Below are positions 33,376-43,700 of a stretch of 64,000 nucleotides of DNA, one piece after another. The position numbers and the translations under genes were made by a program. Numbering within the stretch: position 1 is the stretch's first letter; each line of letters starts with the position of its first letter. Below the pieces are notes generated by a model that made no database searches, was not told the DNA's origin, and saw only the letters and a program-made list of their open reading frames with translations. Source of the DNA: Chrysopilus asiliformis (lineage: Eukaryota; Arthropoda; Insecta; Diptera; Rhagionidae); assembly GCA_964034945.1 (NCBI GenBank), contig OZ035961.1, positions 89,092,491 through 89,156,490 of the forward strand, in the 5' to 3' direction.

Positions 33376-33459
33376 TTACGATTACGAACGTCTTCTATAA
33401 TGGACCCTCTGATCAATTTCAAATTTTACATATATTTAAAAAAAGATTTTTCTATTTTT

Positions 33460-33961
33460 ATAGAATGGTGAAACCAAAAGGGTATATTAACCTTATCACA
33501 CACAAAAATGAATTACACCAGTGAGTTTAGAAGGACTAAAAAAATTGATTTTTGCATGTCCGTCCGTCCGTCTGTCTGTGGCGCGGATTGCGAGCGCACG
33601 GATTGAGCTAGAGACTTGAAATTTTGCGCAGATCTGTTTTTCGTAAAATGCAAGGCTAAGTTCGTTCATGGGCAAAAATGGACCATTAGGAAGGGTACCC
33701 CCATACGAACGAAAACGTTTTTTGCGAATATCTCAAAAACGGTGCATCTTATCAAAAAAGTGCAACAACAAAAGTTATTTAGCATATGATTCTACATAAA
33801 ACTCCCATACATCAAAATCCGATTGGAATAAATTTTAAAAAATCTTATTGGAAAGTTTGACTTCAAAGTGGAATTATGGTACAACTGTTCGAATTTTGAT
33901 ACGAATATCACCATACGGGTCTCCAATGACTGCCAGATTGGCAATTATTGCTTTTGTTATG
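33460..33961 (+). mobile_element. DINE-1/HINE-like element, copy 3 (5' end eroded)
   Basis: The start is degraded (TATAGAATGGTGAAACC), then the same order: microsatellite TCCGTCCGTCCGTCTGTCTG at 33559-33578, core GAGCTAGAGACTTGAAAT, AATCCGATTGG and terminal TTTTGTTATG. A deletion removes part of the 5' third compared with copies 1 and 2. Confidence 0.78.
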
Positions 33962-34565
33962 TTTCAATATTATTTTAAAACCTGATATTACAATTAAATA
34001 ATTTTTTAATCGGTCTCGTTCCGTTCTACGGTATTTTAATTTGTAATCTGAAATATTTTTATTTTAAGTACCACAAGTAAAATTTTTGAAGCCTAGAAAA
34101 ATGTAAAATGGAATTAATTGAAAACTGTAAGGAATGAATTAATTGGAATACAATTAAGGTAAAACAATAATTACCTAAAATACAAAATCTACATCCTCTG
34201 TTATTCACTTAAAATTAATTTGGTGTCTGCATTTCTCTACAATTTCACGATTATGCTATTATTATTAAAATTACAAATCCTTAATTCCTTATTTTGAAAG
34301 TCTCGTATTTTTCATTCTTTATTTTTATTTTTTTTCTTTGCAATTTTTATGCGTCTCCACTTAAAAGCTATCATAATAAAATTTCCACACCCCTTATTAT
34401 CTCACCTTCGACTTTTACAAAGAAATTTTATATATATTTTTTTGAATTTCTTTTAGTAATCTAAAAACTTAACATTACAATCAATCATAAAATCTATAAA
34501 AAGATAAACATCATTATTATTTTTTTTTAAATTAATTTTGCAGTATTTTTTTTTTTTTGTTAATT

Positions 34566-34704
34566 TCAGTAATTAATGTCGGGCTCGATGAAACCACTTT
34601 CAGTAAATAAGTCATTCTCACCATCGTTTCGGGTTTCACTTCCCAGCAATGATTCCGTATCTTCGTCCATGTGGCGGACCGGGTAGCTCACCCCATCACC
34701 ATAA
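34566..34704 (-). CDS. Alternative last exon B of the ZDHHC gene (short isoform)
   Basis: 139 nt encoding, after the split Ser288, [18 protein letters not shown] and an acidic tail ending FIEPDINY then TGA. The acceptor is TTTAG. Its first residues match the conserved GDG-x-S-[FY]-P segment that follows the last membrane helix in ZDHHC2/15. Splicing from 45254 to 34704 makes a 10.5-kb intron that skips exon A. Confidence 0.88.
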
Positions 34705-37700
34705 CTAAATTTTAATACACATTTTGGAAAAAAAAAACGAAATGAAAGAAGGCAAAACCATAACATATTAATGTTGGGAACAAGCAACAAAATTTGTCGT
34801 AAAGTGGGCGTTGCGACTGTAAAGACACGAAGTTAGTGTGAATTAAAGCCGCGACGACTACTTTATGATATTTTTTGTTACTTGGGTTTAAACAAATTGG
34901 GATAAATGTTTTTTTTTTGTCCAAATTCGCAAAATGAAGAAAGCGGAAGTCCAGAAAACTACTGAAGAAGCGATTTAACGAAATAAAATAACTTTGGAAT
35001 TCTACAAGCCGAATTCTACTAGAAGAGCAAAATTTTAAATTTAAATCATGCCGAATAAAATTTGCAAACTAATAGCGAGAAATCAAACTAAAATGAACTA
35101 CAGTAAGAAATCTGTTATAGCGACGTCGGCTATAATGATTAAATTTCTAAATTTCAAGATAGGCGTTATAGCCGGTATTGAGCAAGCGGTTGTTTTTATT
35201 GTCAAGCAATATTTTTAAAAACAAAAATAAAAAAACCGATTTTTTTGGTTTTTTTCGCGTTTGGAATTGGGTTTTGATTACAAATTGCGTAGCTTAAACC
35301 GCCTTCCAGCGTTCTGGGTGTTCTTCTATCTGTTAACAAAAAACTTGGATAAACACTGAAACTACAGGGTGGGTGAAGCGTTATTATGGAATATGAACAG
35401 TAAACCCTTTTCAATTTTTATTATTCAACTTTGATTGATCAATCGAGTGAGAAAAAAAACGTACACCCCGTTTCTGAAAGTCATGTCGTTTTCGACAAGA
35501 GTAGTTTTACATCGTTGTTTGTGCTTTTCTACCAACAAAACAAGTAAAACCACCTTTGTTGAAAACGACACGTCTATCAGAATCGGAATAGTGATTTCAG
35601 GCGGCTTTGGTTGGGGGGGGGGGGTCGTAGTTTACGAGGGATTTTCGAAATTCCATGAATACCCCTATTATAATTACATTATTATTAAGGTCTACGGTAG
35701 TGTGACTGCGGTATTAAATTCCACACAAAAAATCGAAAAGCCGAAAATTCACGTAACATAATTTATGGACAGCGCACTTAACAACTTATCTCCAACTTAA
35801 ATTATTTAAATGCTGAACGGCGGTCACCTAAAAAAAAGTTTTCAAATTTGCAGTTTCCTAAGATTCTTAAAATGTTCAGCCAAAACGTTCCTTCGAATGA
35901 GTTTTCTTTCCTTTTTTTTAAGTTAATATTTCCACAAGTTTGAAATCATTTAATAAACGTAACCCAAATCCAAAATCTTGGGTCAGTTTACCCAAATTCA
36001 AAATCTTGGGGTAATTTCGTCAGTTGCACTCAAATACGGAGGGGAGGCCGGGGTTATTTCTTCGAAATCACTCAAATTTTTTTTAAAATACCCAAATTTT
36101 ATTGCGATTTCTCCCAAATTATTTCTGTGTCAAAAACCAAAAACATTTTAAGTCGATTTTCAGGTGAAGCCAAAGTAATTTGTGTTTGCATTTACAAATA
36201 CATAGATCACTTTGGGTTCGCCTAAAAATCACCTTAAAATGTTTTGCCTAAATTTTGGAATATTTATATGGCCACAAGCAGTAACCGCGTAAGTCGATTT
36301 TCAGGTGAAGCAAAAATATTCATTTTGCAGGCTCAAATACAGTTCATATTAGCAATCTCCTCCCAAGTAGCACAAAAGATCGTAAACAGGTTTCGTAACT
36401 TTATGGTCGCGATGACAGTTTCACGACCTTTTGTTATACTTGGCCTAAAATTCTTAAAATAAACTTAAGTTGTTATTGCTTGTGGCGACAGAAGAATTTT
36501 TCTAAATTCCGTTAAATTTTCCGTTTAAATTTGAAAAATTATCGAAATTTTTCCCAATTTACTTACAATCTAACAAAACTTTTAGAAGTGGAATCTGAAA
36601 AGGAAACCAAAACTGGATAAAAGCAAAATTTAGCAGAAATAATTTGGCAAATTAAAAACAGAACTTTCATTTTTTTTAAATCAATATTTTCTCTTTAATT
36701 TACTCATGATATTTAAAACTTTTTTTTTGTTTACCCGTTTTAAAAGGAAACAAAAAAAATATATAACGGTTAATATACAATTTATCTCAATAATAAACAC
36801 AATCTTTTTTTTTAAGAAAAAAGAACAATTACAATATTTATATATAAGTATAAAAAAATCAATAAGAAGTCAAATTACAAAAATTTTCTCAACTAGATTT
36901 TTTTAGCTTACATGCTTTATAGCGCTAAGTTCGATTTTTTGTTACAAAATACACAATTATGAAAAATAACAGAATTTAAAATAAAATCGTTTTATATGAG
37001 AATTTTTAGAAAGTAAAAAAGAGAACAAATTTCTAGCCTTAATTTATAACTAGATCTATGCGTTTAATGTACAAAAAAAACTTAAATTCTAGGTTGTTTA
37101 TAAATTTTATCGATTGTTATTTGTAGATAATAATTCTTAAGCTGTTTGTTCTGGCATTAAAAATTGTAAAAGTTTTAATTTTCTTTTGTAACGAAGATGG
37201 AAAATTTAATGTTTTGTTTTATGATTTATGGATTTTTTTTTAAACACATTAAGCCAAGATGATTTGTAATTGCAGTTGGACGTTTCTTATATGTTTATCT
37301 AATTGAATCTCGCTTGATTATCATTTGCAGGTAATTTTTAAAAATTTTTTTGTTCAATAAATTCTAGATTTTAAAGTCGAAATTTTTCTTTTCAGTGTAA
37401 AAAATAATGGCAAAGAATACCTGAGCAAAGTGCGTTTGAGCGGGTTTAAGTCAAAAATGGATTGTACAATTGTTGGCATATTTCGCTTACAGCATAAAAA
37501 AACTGGAATTTTTGAGACCTGAATTTGGTCTTTAATTATTTATATAACTTTACGTCTGTGAAGGACAAGTTTTGGAACGCTTTTTCTTTTCTTTTATTAT
37601 CGTTTTTTCTTTTGGAAATATTTCGAAGTTTTGCTGTTTCTAGTTTGCAGTTTTTTCATTGGCGAAACAAGGGTTGGTGGCTCCCAACGGCACATTTCTG

Positions 37701-40700
37701 AACTCCTTATGCCCTAAACACATGTGCAGATTTTCTGCATGCAGAACTGCATGCATATCTGCAGCTGAGACACATGAGCAGATTTTTTTGACATTTAATC
37801 GCATCGGCTGCTATCAACAATGGAAGAAGAATTGGCCAATTTTTATATTGGAAATGAATGGATCACCTCATGTTCCTGAAAGACGTAGATAACGTCAATA
37901 CAAAGTATTGAATATTTTCTACTGGACTTTCCTTTTCTTTCCTTTTCCACTGTGTACGAATTTAGTCCATAGTCTCTTTGCTAACAGTCGATTTTGCCAA
38001 ACACCAAAAAAGAATCCTCGGTTTACATCACTAATTCTGCGCAGAGAAAGTTGAATTTGAGATACCATGCAGCTCTGCGCTGCATGCAGAATTTACATGT
38101 GTTCCACTTCATATAAACGAGTGTATTTAAATTCCGCTGCATGCAGAATTCTGCACATGTGTTTAGGGCATTAAAGTTTTCGAAAATTCAGTGGAAACCT
38201 CGAAAAATTCAGGAGTGATATTCCGTAACTTGTTTCAAGCGTTTGTTTCGAGTTAGAAGAACAAGAAGTATTCGCTGTCTCTGTTTTGACCGAACTAAAT
38301 GACAGAGAGAAACAGAGACAGCAAATACCACTTTTTCTTCTAACTCGAAACAAACGCTTGAATCAAGTTACGGAATACCACTCCAGTTTCTTTTTAAAGA
38401 ATTCTATTTTGATGCAAGTTTCAGAAATCGGTTTAAAAAAAAGCTAAAAAAAATATCAGTTGTGATCAGCACAAAACTGTCCTCTGTAGTTTCGGAAAAA
38501 ATATGTAAAAAAAAATATTTTTCAAATATCTTGAGAACCGTTAAAGATACAAAAAAAAGCGGTAAAGCAAAAAATATTCATTTTTTTAAACGGTATTTAA
38601 AAAAAATGTATGGGAGGTACCCGTTATAGCTACCGTTACTTTTCCTAAAGTTGATAGAAAACTACGATTTTTGTAGAACTTATTTGCAAAAAAAAAAATC
38701 AAACAACTAGGTCAATGCGTTCTCGAGAATTATTTAAGATACGTACATCGGACAAACCGACAGAAAAATGCACGGAAATTCTTATAATTTTGCCTGAAAT
38801 GGATTTTGTACTGATCAAAAAATTTTTATCTCCCCCCATTCTCGAGGCGATCTCCGTCATCAGTACAATACTTTCCCTCTATAGAAGAGGAAAGTAAAAA
38901 CCGAATTTTTCGAAGTGATGTCAAACTTTTTGATGGCAGTGTACGTAAAAGTAACGCTCGAGTTAACTCGTGTGCGAAGATTTTCCCCAACATTGCTTGT
39001 CAAATTTTTTAGAGCTGTGGCATACCAAGTACGTTGCGTTGCCGCGTTGCGCGATTTTTAAAGCCAGCCAAACAAGTTGAGACGTTTTTTCTTCTACAAA
39101 AGGTTCTTATTTTCACAAGTTTTATTTGTTTGGCTATGGAAATACAAACTGTCTATAAAATTCATATAATGCAATGCATTCGGTATGCCATAGCTGTTAG
39201 AAGTTTTATATAAAATAGAGAGAGGGGCCTGATTTTCGAAGGGGCAAGCTTCCTCATCAGGTTGTTGGAAATTTGGGACATAAAATATCGTTTTTGACTA
39301 GAGCGCCATAAGAGTCCGAATACGGAGCAAAATATCGAGCTATGCAGGTTTAATTTTTTTTTTGTCAATTAAGAATTAAGAGGCTACCCATTATAAAATT
39401 CACTCTTAGCGGGAAGGGGGCATGCGGTATTGTGAAAAAGCGTTACGAGGAGGGGGGTTCCAGAGGCCTAATGTTAAGGCCCAACTACGATAGACATAGG
39501 AGCGCATATGTAGCTGCATAATGTCATTTCCAGAATAAGAAAGCCAATAGGCCATGCGAGACGGTACGTTAAATGGGTGCAAAAAACCGGTTTTGAGGAA
39601 AAGACGCTCTCGGGAATTAGCGGGAAAATACTCCTCGAAAAATGGCAGCGCAACAGAGCAAAAGCACGCACTCATAAAAGACAAACCGGTTTGATTAAAA
39701 AATTCCGAGCCCTACACACGCACACATTTAAATGGCATGTGTGGTTACACGGCCAGAGCAAAAGATACTTCACGTACGGTGCCGCAGTAATCCTGAAAAT
39801 AAACCATTTCACGTTTGCGATAACACGTAGCGTCTCGCATCGCCTACTGTTATTACCCACAATAGACATGTGCCAATTTCAAACCTTCGTAAAACTTTCG
39901 TTAAGCATGATTGATTCGATACAAATGGAACTGACATATGAAAATAGTAAACATAACCTAAAATTTTACTGTGAATTTAACAATATTGTTGCCATAATAA
40001 TTTCCACTTGTGGTAAAATGAAAATTAGCTGTTATGTTGAAAGCTATGTGTGCCAACATTCGTTGGGAATTTGACATTTACATATGCGCTCCTATATCTA
40101 TCGTAGTTGGGCCTTTAGTATGACTTTTTCATGGACAGCCCCTTAAAAACATAAAATGTGAATTTTATGTAATAAGAATTTTGAATTTCATAACAACTTT
40201 CAATGTCGCTGATATTTTAAAAATGCATTAAATAACCCAAGTAGCCATTATGTTAATTGTTATGTCAACAGCGTCAATCGCCAACGTCATGGTTGACATA
40301 AATGTTGCTTCGATACCCTCCAATTTTTCAGATAAAAATTTTTCTATCGAATTTTGAAAGAAATTACCCTACGTCGACTTAAATATGAATGATAATGATA
40401 TGCATTAAAATTACGTAATATTATAATTTTGTTCACGGGACGAAAATTTCTGTTTTTTTTTTATTTAAAAACTATTTTAAAAATAATTTAATTTTTTTAA
40501 AATAAAAAACGTATATTTAGGCATTTTCTTTTACAAATTTCTATAACAAAATAGAGTTTTTTTTGCAAAATTGAAGCGATATTCATCACAGTGTGTTTGA
40601 ACAAAAATGTGAACTTTGTCTCCGGCCCCAAAAATCACTAATAAGAAGGATAAAAACTTGATAAACACTCAAATAAATCATTCAAATCAAACGTTTTGAG

Positions 40701-43700
40701 TTAAATCTATGCGTTAATGTAGGGTGACCAGATTTGTCAAGCCATTAAAGAAGGTTTACCGATCGATTGTTCAAAAAGAAAAAAAAAATAAGAAATAGGG
40801 GAAAATTAATTAATTAAGACAATTTTCATCGCGGTCGAAGGACACAATTTATGTCTGAAGGGGAATCTGGCCTCTACACTTACGATTTCTTATTCCATTG
40901 ATAGACCAATCAGACCTCTAGCTGGTGGCGAGATAAAACATCTGGTCACTCTAATTAATTTTTCTATAAAGCATATCACAAAATTCTTTAGTTTTTATTA
41001 ACAAAGCATTTTTGTTAAAAATTAAAAATATTTAAAATAAAAACCATTAGTTGCGTTGTTTTATATTTTGAAGTAACATGTTTTTTTTTTCATCCGAAAT
41101 GTCACAAAAACGGTTAATATACTGAATTTTGAAGAATTTGATTCTTTCAGCGCTGTCAGCGGAAAAATTGTAAATTTTTCACTTTCGAAAGTAAAAAAAT
41201 GCTTTTTTTACAATATACCCAAAAAACCATAGGATAAGGTACGGATAAACGCCGGAAATGAGTTCTAACTAGGGATGTCAAAAAAAAAAACCGGTTAAAC
41301 CTGTTACCCGGTGTTTGTGCTTCGGTTAACCGGTTTTTTCGGTTTTTTTGCTCGGTTATAGCCGGTGTTTTTTTAAAGCCAAAAATCGTCCAAAAAAACC
41401 GATCATTTTTTTTGTACGGAAAAATAATTTTAAACCAATTTTCGTGCAACTGGTTTATTAGAAACACTTCTTTTTAGGCTCTCTAGACCAAATACAATAT
41501 TATATTGTGCCAATTATGGTCTCTTAATGGATTATATGGCACTTCACGTCTTTTGTTTGTATTATAGTGTATTTGTTGTGTCTAAGACCTAACCTACCTA
41601 ATTTGAACAAAACGGTTTTTCGGTGTTTTTAATAACCGGTTTTTTGGACCCGGTTTAAACCGAAGTTTTTGACATTCCTAGTTCTAACACATATATTTTG
41701 TGCAAAGATTGACTTTTTTTTAACGTACACCCTTACATATGTGATTTTTTTCGATTCGAAAAAGGTGTAAGAAAAATTGGGTTTTCAAAAAAAGTTTTTT
41801 TTTAATTTGGCAGTTTTTTTAGTGTGACTTCATCGTCATGCTAAAAGCAATTAAAAAAACAAAAATGTTTGTAATTCTCTAAATTAAATTGAAGCCTTTC
41901 AATTCAAAACGACATAAATTTAAATTGAGTTAGCGTTAGGCATTTTTATTTACAATTCATAAATTAAAGGTTCAAACAGAATGTAATGTTAAAATGGTAA
42001 CAAAAATATCGTCTTAATTATGTCGACAAAATTGAATCGACGTGAAACTAAATACAAGATTTTTGAGTCGAATAAAAAATTCTAAAAATTAAAACAATAC
42101 AATTGTAATATCTCTTAAGAATTTGCGTAACTTACAGTCCATTAAGGTATTAAATATAAATTCAAATGGTCTGGAAATTGAGAATTTTTCATTGGTAAGA
42201 GAGAGCTAAATATATCTGAGACGAAAAGCCTAAACATCTTAAGTCGATTTTCAGGAAAATCTAAAGTGATCTATCTGGAAATGCAAATACAGATCACTTT
42301 GGCTTCGCCACAAAGTCGACTTAAGATGTTTTGGCGTTTCGTCACTGATATGTGCGAGAAAACTGCAACACGATAAATTTCAGAATAAAATTTAATTTCA
42401 AATTGAAGCTGTTTAAGACCAATCAGGCGATAACTTTACATTTGTCTGTCAAAATTCGTGCTCTTAACTTTTTGATTGTAATTTTGGAGCAAATAAACGC
42501 ATAAAAAACTAAATGTCTTTCTCAATTCGTCTAGTTTTCTGTAAACAATAAAAAAAAATTGTTTTTGCGAGAATTAACCACAAAGTTTTTTGTTTAAATT
42601 TAGCGCCACTGCAGTGCGTGAAAATATTTTTGGTATAATTTTTCGATTCAATCGTAAGCAAAGGAAGTACAATACATTTTCTCTGTCTGACTTTTCGCGC
42701 AGTTTTCATGTCAATTGCACTTTCTCTGTCGCACTGATATATATGTCTTTTTTCTTCATTTTCACAATTTTCAGATCATTTGAACGTATGTGGGGTAATA
42801 CCTTTAACACCTTCTATGCTCTCATAAATGTGAAAGAAGTTTTGAAAATATTTAGTTTTTTTTTATGTATTTCTCGAAAATTTCCTGCTTTTTGACAGTA
42901 ATGTGATTTTGGAATTTCTTGATAAAATTTGTGTAAAAGCGGTCGGTCCAACAGTCTAATGGACAACAATCTAATCGGCTACCGAAAATGGCTCAACTTT
43001 GATTTTTGGGGCCAAATAATTTCACTAAATTAATATAAAAAAAATGCCTTAACTTTGTTAAAAAGAGAATGTTATAAAATATAATTAATAATAAAATATT
43101 ATTTTAGTTTCAGCTATCCGTACGATCACCAAAATTGTGTCTACGAAAATTTACATCAAAAACATTCTGTTTGAACGCGAAAAAAAACTCTCTAAATTCA
43201 AATATTAAAAGCAATACTAATTTTGATCGAAAATTCATAAGCTTTAAAAAAAATTATTAAATATTAGAAAAAAAAATTTTTTCTATAAACAATTTGTAAA
43301 AATTTAGTTTAGTTAGAATAATTAATTTCGTTTTCATTACTAACATTATGCAATGAATGAAAAAAGACAAGAAAAAAAAAATAGAATCTACAATTGCATC
43401 ATTAATAATACTAGCGGAATGTTATTTGTTCGTGATTATCATCCGGATTTTTACTATTACTGTCGACAGCATTCAATTTCGGTGTCGACCATGCTTCGGT
43501 ACTGCCGCCACCCTCATGATGGCTACTACTATTACGTTTTATCATTAAACTATTTTCGGTATTTTGTATTGGATTTAACAAACTATCACCGTTATCGCCG
43601 CTAGCATCATTATTTTGATTGGTAATTGGTAATAGGTTTAAATTAACAATAACAGCATCATCAGGTGAATTAATTGAATTATTACAAATAAATTTAGCGT

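Larger units (their letters stand above)
33055..34033. mobile_element. Inverted-repeat element hosting two insertions
   Basis: The outer ends TACCGTAAAACGGGCTGAAA and their diverged mirror (GTCTCGTTCCGTTCTACGGT, to 34033) enclose a Harbinger-type MITE (33207-33375) and a HINE copy (33460-33961). The remaining own sequence is short, so this was a small element before the insertions. Confidence 0.5.

Noticed and set aside
39577..40074. 165-codon open frame
   Set aside because: It lies wholly inside a TTA-flanked MITE, has no transposase or other motif, and includes part of the inverted end; most likely fortuitous.
40720..40953. 8-bp hAT duplication around the TAGGGTGACCAG element
   Set aside because: CGTTAATG and ATTAATTT share only a TTAAT word at different offsets, not a real duplication.
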